Shown piece after piece: positions 54,343 to 61,646 of a stretch of 61,646 bases of DNA. The notes below the pieces were generated by a model. It did no database searches. It worked only from the letters and a program-made list of their open reading frames with translations, and was not told the DNA's origin. The translations under genes and the position numbers were made by a program. The number at the start of each line of letters is the position of its first letter. Position 1 is the stretch's first letter. This DNA comes from Bacteroidaceae bacterium (lineage in GTDB: Bacteria > Bacteroidota > Bacteroidia > Bacteroidales > Bacteroidaceae): the NCBI GenBank assembly GCA_017542145.1, contig JAFXXQ010000036.1, forward strand, positions 1-61,646, read 5' to 3'.

Positions 54343-54432
54343 CAAATATAAGTCCAAAAAATGAATTTATCCCCATTTTTCCTGAAAAAAACGGCAAATC
54401 GTATTGAAAAACGGGATTTCTTTGTATCTTCG
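54343..54432. promoter_or_regulatory. Divergent promoters of the nuclease-like gene and the TonB receptor operon
   Basis: Minus strand: TATATTTG at 54350-54343, 32 bases before the lipoprotein ATG. Plus strand: TTG at 54404-54406, 18 bases, TATCTTCG at 54425-54432, with a leader of about 75 bases before the receptor ATG. The roughly 200-base shared region would allow joint control. Confidence 0.55.
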
Positions 54433-54510
54433 CCACGAAAAAAGACGCTTGACGGATAACGTGTCACGTTTAGCGAAGATTGAGTTGACATTTTATTAGA
54501 TTAATACGAT

Positions 54511-57189
54511 ATGAAAAACAGAATTCTCATGGTTTGTCTGCTGCTGGCGGCTGTGTGCGTGATGCGTGCACAGGTGGTGACGACAGGCAATCAGGCCGCC
54601 TCGGAAACCGACGAGTCGGCATTCACGTTCACCGAGTCGCAGTTGGGCGAGGACGATGACGCCATCCAGAGCGTCTCGGCGCTTGTGTCGTCGACTAACG
54701 ATATCTTTCTGCGCGAGGTAGGATTCTTGTTCAGTCCCATGCGCTTCAAGGTGCGTGCTCTTGACTCGAAGTACAACGATGTGCTGGTCAACGGCGTGCT
54801 GATGAATGACGCCGAGACGGGCCGCTTCTCCTACGGCATGATAGGCGGCCTGAACGAGGCTACCCGCAACCAGGAGGGCGTCGGCTCGTTCGAGACCAAC
54901 CGCTTCGCCTTCATTCCCGTGGGCGGAGCCAGCAACATCAACATGCGTGCCTCGCAGTATGCCACAGGCTCGAAGGCTACCATCAGCCTCTGCAACCGCA
55001 ACTACCTTGCCCGCGCTATGTTCACCCATAGCACAGGCTTGATGCGCAACGGCTGGGCTTTTACCGTGAGTGCCTCCTACCGCTGGGCCAACGAGGGTGT
55101 CATTGAAGGTACGTTCTACAACGCCTTCGGCTACTTCCTTGCGGCGCAGAAGAAGTGGGGCGACCGCCACAGCCTCAGCCTCTCCACATGGGGCGCCCCC
55201 ACCGAGCGTGCCCAGCAGAGCGCGGCTACCGAGGAAGCCTTCGCGTTGGCAGGCTCGCACTACTACAACCCCTACTGGGGCTATCAGAACGGCGTGAAGC
55301 GCAACGCCCGCGTCGTCACCTCGTTCGAGCCGACGGCCGTCGCCACATGGGACTTCAACATTAACGAAGACAGCCGTCTCGTCACCAGCGCCTCGTTCAA
55401 GTACAGCAACTACGGCACTACCGCCCTCGGCTGGAACGGCAACGCCGCTGACCCGCGTCCCGACTACTATAAGAAGCTCCCTAGCTCGGCCTATAACGTC
55501 TGGGATGCCACCTATCGCGTGACGGCTGACGACTATGCCGCCTGGCAGTCGCTCTACGACACGTTCACCGGCTCGCCCGCCGGACGCCAGATCAACTGGG
55601 ACCAGCTCTACTTTGCCAATCAGCAGGCCAATGCCGTGGGCGGCGAGGCTCTCTACTATGTGGAGGAACGCCACAACGACCAGATGGCGCTCAACCTCAC
55701 CAGTACCTTCAACCGTACGCTCAACCGTTTCAACCGCCTTGTGGGCGGCGTCGCGCTCTCTGCCACACAGGGCATGCACTATAAGACCATGAGCGACCTG
55801 CTTGGCGCCAACACCTACATCGACGTGGATAAGTTTGCCGCCCGCGACTACGGCCGCGGCAGCCAGCTGGCGCAGAACGACCTCCGCAACCCCAACCGCC
55901 GGATTGCCGAGGGCGACGTCTTCGGGTACAATTATAATATATATGTTAACAAGGCCCGCGCATGGGGACAGTACGCTTTCAACAACGGCCCTGTCAACCT
56001 CGTCCTCTCCGGTCAGCTCAACGGCACCACGCTGGAGCGCTTCGGCTTCATGCAAAACGGCCGTGCCGCCGACCGCAGCTATGGTTCCAGCGGCGTGGCC
56101 AAGTTCCTCGGCGGTGGCGGTAAGGCCTCGTTCACCTGGCGTCCCAATGCCCTCAACGTCATCAGCCTCAACGCCGGTTACCAGAAGGACGCTCCGTTGG
56201 CTTACAACGCCTTCATCGCCAACCGTACCCGCAGCGATTTCGTCCACGACCTCAAGCTCGAGGGTATCCTCAGCGCCGAGGCCTCCTACGCCCTCACCGC
56301 CGGCCCGTTCCAGGGACGTCTTGCGGGCTACTACATCCGCTTCGACAATGCCGTTGAACAGACCGCGTTCTACAACGACTCGCAGAGCCACTTCACCTAC
56401 CTCACCATGAACGGCATCGAGCGTACCCATTACGGCGTGGAGGCAGCAGCCATCATGCACGTGACCAATTCGTTCTACTTCACCTTCATCGGCAACGTGG
56501 GCGAGGCGCTCTATACGAACAACCCTAACGCCGTCCTCACCTACGAAGATGCCAGCGCTTATATTGCCTCGCCCAAGAATCCCGTTACGGGACAGGAGGA
56601 GCAGCTGCGCGTCATCGCCGAAGGTTGCCGCGTGGGTAGTACGCCCCTCACCGCCCTCAGCCTCGGCGTCGATTACAACGTTAACGGCTGGTACCTCGGC
56701 GCCAACGTCAACTACTACGACCGCGTATTCATCGGCTTCTCGCCCTATAACCGCTTGACCAATATCTATCAGGCCAATCAGAAGTGCTACATCTCTGACG
56801 GCAGCGTCGATGAGAACGGCAATCCCTCCTTCGGCGTCGATGAGGCCACGCTGCTGGAGAATGGCGGCATCCTCTATAATGCCGATGGCAGCATCTACAA
56901 GACCTACAGCGTCCGCCAGCGCCAATGCAAGGGCGGCTTCATGGTCGATGCCAATATCGGACACAACATTCGTCTGAAGAAGGGCCGTAGCGTCAGCATC
57001 AACCTCACGGTCAACAACTTGCTCAACAACACCAACATGTGTACGGGTGGATACGAGCAGAGCCGCGATGACCTCTACTACGAGAACGGCACCGCCGGCG
57101 ACGCCCGCACCTACGTCTTCTCCAAGAATCCCAAGCTCTACTACGCCAACGCACTCAACGCCTTCCTCAACGTAGGCTTTAAGTTCTGA
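54511..57189 (+). CDS. TonB-dependent receptor
   Basis: An 892-residue outer-membrane receptor. Signal peptide ends VMRAQ. The region 55-160 resembles a plug domain (FKVRALDSKYNDVLVNGVLMND in pieces, then GGASNINMRAS). The rest is a barrel rich in aromatic and Gly residues, ending in LNVGFKF with terminal Phe. It lacks the N-terminal carboxypeptidase-like domain of SusC proteins. Its partners are a DUF5689 lipoprotein and a modular lipoprotein rather than SusD. Codons are strongly GC-biased, which creates a long false frame on the other strand. Confidence 0.9.
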   Translation: MKNRILMVCLLLAAVCVMRAQVVTTGNQAASETDESAFTFTESQLGEDDDAIQSVSALVSSTNDIFLREVGFLFSPMRFKVRALDSKYNDVLVNGVLMNDAETGRFSYGMIGGLNEATRNQEGVGSFETNRFAFIPVGGASNINMRASQYATGSKATISLCNRNYLARAMFTHSTGLMRNGWAFTVSASYRWANEGVIEGTFYNAFGYFLAAQKKWGDRHSLSLSTWGAPTERAQQSAATEEAFALAGSHYYNPYWGYQNGVKRNARVVTSFEPTAVATWDFNINEDSRLVTSASFKYSNYGTTALGWNGNAADPRPDYYKKLPSSAYNVWDATYRVTADDYAAWQSLYDTFTGSPAGRQINWDQLYFANQQANAVGGEALYYVEERHNDQMALNLTSTFNRTLNRFNRLVGGVALSATQGMHYKTMSDLLGANTYIDVDKFAARDYGRGSQLAQNDLRNPNRRIAEGDVFGYNYNIYVNKARAWGQYAFNNGPVNLVLSGQLNGTTLERFGFMQNGRAADRSYGSSGVAKFLGGGGKASFTWRPNALNVISLNAGYQKDAPLAYNAFIANRTRSDFVHDLKLEGILSAEASYALTAGPFQGRLAGYYIRFDNAVEQTAFYNDSQSHFTYLTMNGIERTHYGVEAAAIMHVTNSFYFTFIGNVGEALYTNNPNAVLTYEDASAYIASPKNPVTGQEEQLRVIAEGCRVGSTPLTALSLGVDYNVNGWYLGANVNYYDRVFIGFSPYNRLTNIYQANQKCYISDGSVDENGNPSFGVDEATLLENGGILYNADGSIYKTYSVRQRQCKGGFMVDANIGHNIRLKKGRSVSINLTVNNLLNNTNMCTGGYEQSRDDLYYENGTAGDARTYVFSKNPKLYYANALNAFLNVGFKF

Positions 57190-57237
57190 ATAATGAAGAA
57201 AGAAAGATGAAGAATGAACAATAAAATGCACATTCCT

Positions 57238-58083
57238 ATGAAAAAACATACATTTTTCCTTTTATCTCTCCTGATGACAGGATTGCTGTTCGTCGCGTGC
57301 AGCATGAATCAGTTTGACGACCTGACCTTTACGGACGGCAACTACCCCTACGGCAACAACGCCATTCCTGCCGATGCTCCCATCACCACCATTCAGGCTC
57401 TCAAGACCGAGAAGTATCCGCAGCTCTTTCAGTCGTCATCACTCTACAACTATCAGTACACCACCGTAGAGGAAGACCTCTATATCAGCGGGCGAATCGT
57501 CAGCAACGACGAGAGCGGTAATGTCTATAAGACCATTGCTATCGCCGACGAGACGGGTGCTGTCGTCATCGGCGTCAACGCCACCGGCCTCTACAGCTTC
57601 CTTCCCATGGGGCAGAAGGTTATAGTCAGCCTTAAGGGGCTCGACTTCGGTGCCTACTCTAACATGCCCGAGGTCGGCAAGGCCTTCATGTCCGACAAGT
57701 ATGGCCTCCAGCTGGGGCGTATCAGCCAGAAAGACTTTGAGCAGCACGTCCGTCTCATCGGCAAGCCCGAGCCCACGGCCATCGTGCCCGAGGAGATGAC
57801 GGAGGCCAAGCTGAAAAACCTCAAGGCAACGGACTATCCCCGCTACGTCGTCTTCAAGGACGTCATTTTTGCCGACGCTGGACGGCAGTACGCCCCTGTG
57901 GACAACACCACCGAAGACCGCTACGTCAACGTCGGATCGCAGAAAATTGACTGCCGTATGAGCAGCTACTCTAACTTTGCGCTTGACACCATTCCCCGCG
58001 GCAAGGTCAGCGTCACGGGGCTCCTCACCCTCTACGGCTCCACCAAGCAGCTCCTCGTCCGCGTCCGCGAAGATGTTAAATAG
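57238..58083 (+). CDS. DUF5689 lipoprotein
   Basis: ATG at 57238 gives 281 residues with lipobox LFVAC (Cys21). It matches the Bacteroidota DUF5689 pattern: ITTIQALKTEKYPQLFQ, EEDLYISGRIVSNDESGNVYK in pieces, TGAVVIGVNATGLY, then VFADAGRQYAPV and VSVTGLLTLYGSTKQLLVR. The domain has an OB-fold-like arrangement. It lies 48 bases after the receptor, so it is probably the surface-exposed ligand-binding partner. Confidence 0.85.
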   Translation: MKKHTFFLLSLLMTGLLFVACSMNQFDDLTFTDGNYPYGNNAIPADAPITTIQALKTEKYPQLFQSSSLYNYQYTTVEEDLYISGRIVSNDESGNVYKTIAIADETGAVVIGVNATGLYSFLPMGQKVIVSLKGLDFGAYSNMPEVGKAFMSDKYGLQLGRISQKDFEQHVRLIGKPEPTAIVPEEMTEAKLKNLKATDYPRYVVFKDVIFADAGRQYAPVDNTTEDRYVNVGSQKIDCRMSSYSNFALDTIPRGKVSVTGLLTLYGSTKQLLVRVREDVK

Positions 58084-58106
58084 AAAAAAACTAAAAAACT
58101 ACAGAT

Positions 58107-59993
58107 ATGAAAAAGACATTCCGTTTCCTTTTGGCAGCTGTCTGCCTGTTGGGCATCGCCTCCTGCGCCGATGTACCTGAACTTCCTTATCCCTTCCCTG
58201 ACCCGAACGGCGGCGGAGGCGGTGGCACTACTGGCAGCGGCCTTCCCTTCACCAGCGCCAGCCTGAACGACTTTGAGGTGAAGACCGTTGAGGGTGTTGA
58301 CTGGAGCCTCGGCTCGTCGTATGCCAAGGCTACAGGCTACGCTAACAACGTTACTACGGCTACCAAGACGTGGCTCGTCAGCCCTGCCATCAACACCACC
58401 ATTACGAGTGACGATGGTGTTTCCATCGCCTTCGACAACGTGCTCCGCTACGTGAAACCGACCACCGACCTGAAGGGTTGGCACAAGGTGTTAGCTAGCA
58501 AGGACTATGCCGGTGACGTCACCACCGCTACGTGGATAGACCTCAACTTCCAGCCTGTGGAGTCTGCCACACAGACGTGGGATTTCTATGCCGCCAAACC
58601 TGTCCAGCTGCCCGCTGAACTGCTGAACGAAGAGAAAGTCTTTATCGCTTTCTACTTCCAATGCGACGGCACCAACTCCACTACGTGGGAGCTGAAGAAC
58701 TTCGTCATCCAGGAGGGCATGACGCCCGACCCCATACCAACGCCTTCCGACGTGACGGCTGTCACCATCGCCGAGTTCAACGCCGCTGCTGTCAGCACCG
58801 AAGTGTGGTACGAGTTGGTGGGTACGGCCTCCGGCATCAAGGACGGCGACCAGTATGGCAACTTCGACCTTACCGACGAGACGGGCACCGTCTATGTCTA
58901 TGGCCTGCTGGCCGAGAAGGGCGGCGAAAAGAAAGCATTCCAAGACCTTGTGGCTAAGACGGGTCTTGCCAACGGCGATAAGATAAAGATTCACGGACAG
59001 CGTGGTGACTACAACGGCAAGATAGAAGTTCTCAACGCCTATCTTGTCGAAATCGTCGAGAAGGGTGGCGATACCCCCGGCCCAGGCCCCAACCCGGAAG
59101 GTGATGGCGACGGCTCGGAGAGCTCGCCCTTCAACGTAGCCTATGTGCTTAGTGCGGGCAACCCGGGCACTACGGCTTGGGTGAGGGGCTACATCGTCGG
59201 CACCGTCAAGGACGGCAGCCAGAGTTTCGACGATGCCGTCTTCGGAACCGCGGACGCCAGCAACACCAACATCCTGCTTGCTGATGCTGCCGACTGCGCC
59301 GATGCTTCGCTCTGTATCCCCGTTCAGCTTCCTGCGGGCGACGTCCGCGATGCCCTCAGCCTCAAGCAGCATCCCGAGAATCTCGGCAAAGCCGTCTCCA
59401 TCTACGCCAACTTGGAAAAATACTTCGGCCAGCCAGGCTTGAAGTCCGCCAGCAAGTACAGCTGGGATGGAAACGGTGGTGACAATCCCGGCCCAGGCCC
59501 CAACCCGGAAGATGCCCTCTTCAGCGCCGACTTTACTAGTGGTGAGAGTGGCTTCACCATCTACAATGTGGCAATTGATGAAAACCTCGACTATGTCTGG
59601 GCCGTCGATTCCAAGTACGGTTGGAAGGCTAGCGCTTTCAAGGACAATGTGCGATACGTCTCGGATAGCTATATCGTCAGCCCTGCGATAGACTTGACTT
59701 CCGCCTCGTCTGCCGCGTTGACGTTCAGTCATGCCGCGCGGTTTTTTGGTGATTCTCCTACCGACTTGCTCTCTGTGCTTGTCTGCACCAGCTTCGACGG
59801 CGATGTGACGAAGGCCAGCTGGGTGACGCTCAATGTGCCCACGTGGCCCTCAGGTGCTGATTGGAATTATGTTGATTCGGGCGACATCAGCCTTGCAGGC
59901 TACGTCGGGCAGAAGATTTATATCGCCTTCCGCTACACCTCCACCTCCACCACCGCCCCCACGTGGGAAATCAAAAGCATGAGCGTGAAGTAG
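58107..59993 (+). CDS. Modular lipoprotein: choice-of-anchor J, OB-fold, DUF6359, choice-of-anchor J
   Basis: A 628-residue lipoprotein with lipobox GIASC (Cys20) and a Gly-rich linker. Approximate order: choice-of-anchor J-like domain 45-205; OB-fold nucleic-acid-binding-like domain 220-318 (YELVGTASGIKDGDQYGNF, GDKIKIHGQRGDYNGKIEV); linker GPGPNPEG; DUF6359-like 340-455 (AWVRGYIVGTVKDG, NILLADA, IPVQLPAG, HPENLGKAVS); linker GPGPNPED; second choice-of-anchor J-like 475-628. Repeated Pro-Gly linkers suggest flexible surface modules. Nucleic acid or phosphate ester binding is inferred. Confidence 0.82.
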   Translation: MKKTFRFLLAAVCLLGIASCADVPELPYPFPDPNGGGGGGTTGSGLPFTSASLNDFEVKTVEGVDWSLGSSYAKATGYANNVTTATKTWLVSPAINTTITSDDGVSIAFDNVLRYVKPTTDLKGWHKVLASKDYAGDVTTATWIDLNFQPVESATQTWDFYAAKPVQLPAELLNEEKVFIAFYFQCDGTNSTTWELKNFVIQEGMTPDPIPTPSDVTAVTIAEFNAAAVSTEVWYELVGTASGIKDGDQYGNFDLTDETGTVYVYGLLAEKGGEKKAFQDLVAKTGLANGDKIKIHGQRGDYNGKIEVLNAYLVEIVEKGGDTPGPGPNPEGDGDGSESSPFNVAYVLSAGNPGTTAWVRGYIVGTVKDGSQSFDDAVFGTADASNTNILLADAADCADASLCIPVQLPAGDVRDALSLKQHPENLGKAVSIYANLEKYFGQPGLKSASKYSWDGNGGDNPGPGPNPEDALFSADFTSGESGFTIYNVAIDENLDYVWAVDSKYGWKASAFKDNVRYVSDSYIVSPAIDLTSASSAALTFSHAARFFGDSPTDLLSVLVCTSFDGDVTKASWVTLNVPTWPSGADWNYVDSGDISLAGYVGQKIYIAFRYTSTSTTAPTWEIKSMSVK

Positions 59994-60023
59994 AATTTAG
60001 TTCATTCTTCATTATTGAGGCCG

Positions 60024-60938
60024 TCAATTCGGCTTTGCCGCCCGGCTGCGGTTTACCACCGCTACGCCGCTGAACACCAGCAACGCGGCGGTGATTTTTT
60101 GCCACGTGACGGTGTCCTGCCCGATGCATATGCTTACGACGGCTGCCAGCATGGGCTGGATGTAGGAGTACATGCTCACCAGCGTGGGGCGGATGCGCTT
60201 CTGCCCGAAGGGGATGAGGAAGTATGCCACAAACGTGGCGAAGAAGATGACGTAGGCAACCTCCCAGACGACGTTGGAGGGGATGTCGGACCATTGTGCC
60301 GTTGCGAAGTCTTTTGTTGAGAAGGGTAGCGACACCAGCAGCGACACCAGAAAACTCCACTTCATGAACGTCACCACGCTGTAGCGGGCGATGAGAGGAC
60401 GGAATGCGCCCAGATAGAGTGCGAAGGTCAGGCAGTTCATCAGGATGAGCACCACGCCCAGCGGCTTCGTCTGCTCCACGCCGCCTGTGGCATGGAACGA
60501 GTTGAAGATAAGCAGCATCACCCCTGCGAAACTCATGGCTACGCCGCTTGCCTTCTTTAGCGTGATGGGCTCATGGAGGAACAGCGCGGCTATGCACATC
60601 GTCATGATGGGGCTGAAGGACGAGAGGATGGAGGTGTCGATACTTGTTGTCATAGTTATGGCGACGAGGAACGTCATCTGTGGCGCGAACAATCCCAGCA
60701 GCGATGCCGCCACAATGCGAATCCAGTCCCTGCGGGCCACCTCCTCATGGGGCATGAAGGCCGACAGCAGCCAGAACAGAGCCGTCGCCCCCGCTGCCCG
60801 CATCGTGAAGAGCATAGTAGGCGTGATGGCATCGGAGTTGGCAATCTCCTTGCACATTACAATGTTCAGTCCGAATATGATGTAAGCCCCTGCGCAGGCC
60901 AGATGCCCTGCCAAATGACGTTTCGATGTGGTATCCAT
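60024..60938 (-). CDS. EamA/DMT family transporter
   Basis: A 304-residue inner-membrane protein with about ten hydrophobic helices in two EamA repeats: ACAGAYIIFGLNIVMCKE at the start and a second half with YLGAFRPLIARYS. The motif SFSPIMTMCIAALFLHEPIT and the C-terminal SYIQPMLAAVVSICIGQD are typical. Members export amino acids or metabolites; substrate unknown. Convergent with the modular lipoprotein gene after 30 bases. Confidence 0.9.
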   Translation of the reverse strand: MDTTSKRHLAGHLACAGAYIIFGLNIVMCKEIANSDAITPTMLFTMRAAGATALFWLLSAFMPHEEVARRDWIRIVAASLLGLFAPQMTFLVAITMTTSIDTSILSSFSPIMTMCIAALFLHEPITLKKASGVAMSFAGVMLLIFNSFHATGGVEQTKPLGVVLILMNCLTFALYLGAFRPLIARYSVVTFMKWSFLVSLLVSLPFSTKDFATAQWSDIPSNVVWEVAYVIFFATFVAYFLIPFGQKRIRPTLVSMYSYIQPMLAAVVSICIGQDTVTWQKITAALLVFSGVAVVNRSRAAKPN

Positions 60939-61067
60939 ACGTTCTTTTACCTTTCGGCTGCAAAGTTACTCCGAATCGCGCGAAATACCATCATCCCCAC
61001 CTCGTTTTTTCGTTCCCTGTCTGAAAAAACCCTTTCGTTAGCAAGGCTACTCCAAAGAATAGTTTTT
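60939..61067. other. Spacer upstream of the EamA gene
   Basis: On the minus strand GTAACTTTGCAG (about 60970-60959) contains TAACTTTG, a probable -7 element about 20 bases before the EamA ATG. No gene is seen. Confidence 0.45.
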
Positions 61068-61177
61068 TTTCATCGCAATGATTACGTTCTTTCATCGCGA
61101 TGAAAATAATCTTTCATTGCGATGAAAACAATCTTCCATTGCAATGAAAACAATCTTTCATCGCGATGAAAAACTCA
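61068..61177. repeat. 22-bp tandem palindromic repeat, TTTCATCGCGATGAAAA type
   Basis: Five 22-nt units start at 61068, 61090, 61112, 61134 and 61156. The core TTTCATCGCGATGAAA is a 16-nt perfect palindrome in units 2 and 5. Units 1, 3 and 4 replace CGCG with CGCA, TGCG or TGCA; unit 4's TGCA remains symmetric, while units 1 and 3 can be held by G-T pairing in RNA. Linkers read ATAATC or ACAATC. It shares the 22-bp period with loci A and B but not the sequence. Confidence 0.85.
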
Positions 61178-61346
61178 TTCTCTTTAATTCCCATTGAAAA
61201 AGAGCCTTTTGTCAGCAGCGGAAAGGAGCTGTTTTCAGGTGTTTTTTTCTTAAGAAATCCCCGTTACCTTCGCAGGCAACGGGGACAAGTGCTTCATCGA
61301 ATAAAGAGCGAACTTAAAAAGGTTTTATGATTAGAGGAAAATACCG
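61178..61346. other. Spacer between repeat array and barrel gene
   Basis: No gene is seen. An inverted repeat pairs CCCCGTTACC (61259-61268) loosely with GGCAACGGGG (61275-61284): the stem CCCGTTNCC/GGCAACGGG with a short loop could terminate the minus-strand barrel gene. Confidence 0.4.
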
Positions 61347-61646
61347 TTAGAACGCCCAGCCGAGGCGGATGGCGGGCTCGCAGTAGAAGCCGGCTGTGGT
61401 GTAGGTGTGCGCGATGGGGGCAAAGGTGTACGAACTTTGGCTTTCCCTTGTCCGTTCCATCATCAGTCCCATCTCGGCACCGCAGTAGAGCCCCTTCCAG
61501 AGATAGACATCGATGCCTGTAAAGGCGCCGCCCATGAACTGCCAGCCGCTGAAATGGCCGTTATTATCCGTCGTCTCATATTTATTGCCAGAGGCGTCGT
61601 AATGGAAGGCGAGGAGTCTTGAGCATCCCGCCTGGACGCCGGCGTA
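61347..61646 (-). CDS. Outer-membrane beta-barrel protein, C-terminal part (cut by window edge)
   Basis: The open frame continues to the right edge, so the N-terminus is missing. The visible 99 residues alternate aromatic and polar residues (YAGVQAGCSRLLAFHYD, GGAFTGIDVYLWKGLYCGAE) and end in AIRLGWAF with terminal Phe, as in outer-membrane barrels. An internal Met at 61535 is not the true start. Function unknown. Confidence 0.75.
   Translation of the reverse strand, partial: YAGVQAGCSRLLAFHYDASGNKYETTDNNGHFSGWQFMGGAFTGIDVYLWKGLYCGAEMGLMMERTRESQSSYTFAPIAHTYTTAGFYCEPAIRLGWAF

Noticed and set aside
54496..57249. A 917-codon open frame opposite the TonB receptor gene
   Set aside because: It mirrors the receptor gene, shows Val/Gly/Ala-rich low-information composition and no domain pattern. 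GC-biased third positions on the sense strand remove stops from the antisense frame.

Overview
The window is chromosomal DNA of a Bacteroidota bacterium, most likely order Bacteroidales and probably Prevotellaceae. Three things point there. Promoters repeatedly match the Bacteroidota pattern TTTG-N19/20-TAnnTTTG instead of -35/-10 boxes. Gene pairs such as folP-cdaA and DUF3822-rsmD, and families such as DUF5689 and DUF6359, are typical of the phylum. Several large secreted proteins end in a short type IX secretion (T9SS)-like C-terminal signal. There is no rRNA, CRISPR array or insertion sequence. One tRNA gene, tRNA-Ala(GGC), is present.

Layout. 0.3-5.3 kb (minus): galactose operon galM - FHS-type sugar permease - galK, followed by yraN and birA. 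5.4-7.5 kb (minus): HAD phosphatase and a RecD/Dda-like helicase. 7.6-10.6 kb (plus): membrane-anchored unknown, DUF3822, rsmD, secreted alpha/beta hydrolase. 10.7-19.6 kb (minus): CE1-like esterase, a 1928-residue papain-like multidomain protein, aroB and a GT2 glycosyltransferase. 19.7-21.0 kb (plus): rarA. 21.1-24.7 kb: an AT-rich island with a polysaccharide-deacetylase-like T9SS cargo gene split by one in-frame TAG, a roughly 310-nt structured RNA candidate with its own promoter and terminator, and two repeat tracts, ending at tRNA-Ala. 25.0-32.6 kb (plus): ruvC, purN, mazG, then a LysM lipoprotein with a degenerate transglycosylase-like region, two SGNH proteins and an MBOAT acyltransferase, which look like a cell-envelope O-acetylation unit. 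32.6-35.6 kb (minus): murF abutting an HprK-like kinase, an S26-type peptidase and a PqqD-like protein. 35.6-39.3 kb (plus): folP, cdaA, groES, groEL. 39.4-41.0 kb (minus): a 5'-nucleotidase split into two lipoproteins. 41.3-44.4 kb: rplS, small barrel protein, GNAT acetyltransferase, lipoprotein, ROK kinase. 44.6-50.8 kb (plus): outer-membrane beta-barrel receptor-like protein, coiled-coil protein, a frameshifted sialidase, secreted unknown. 50.9-51.9 kb: class II aldolase. 52.1-60.0 kb: DUF6359 lipoprotein, endonuclease/exonuclease/phosphatase lipoprotein, TonB-dependent receptor, DUF5689 lipoprotein and a modular OB-fold/DUF6359 lipoprotein. 60.0-61.6 kb: EamA transporter and the C-terminal end of a barrel protein.

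The best candidates for new biology are: the 52.1-60.0 kb receptor/OB-fold/nuclease locus, which may be an extracellular nucleic-acid or phosphoester scavenging system and could feed the split 5'-nucleotidase; the murF-coupled HprK/S26/PqqD triad, which looks like a peptide-modification system without a visible precursor; the LysM pseudo-transglycosylase/SGNH/SGNH/MBOAT unit; the structured RNA; and 21-22-bp degenerate or palindromic tandem repeats at gene ends. One 22-bp family occurs at two separate convergent gene junctions. All functions are inferred from sequence alone; no database search was run.
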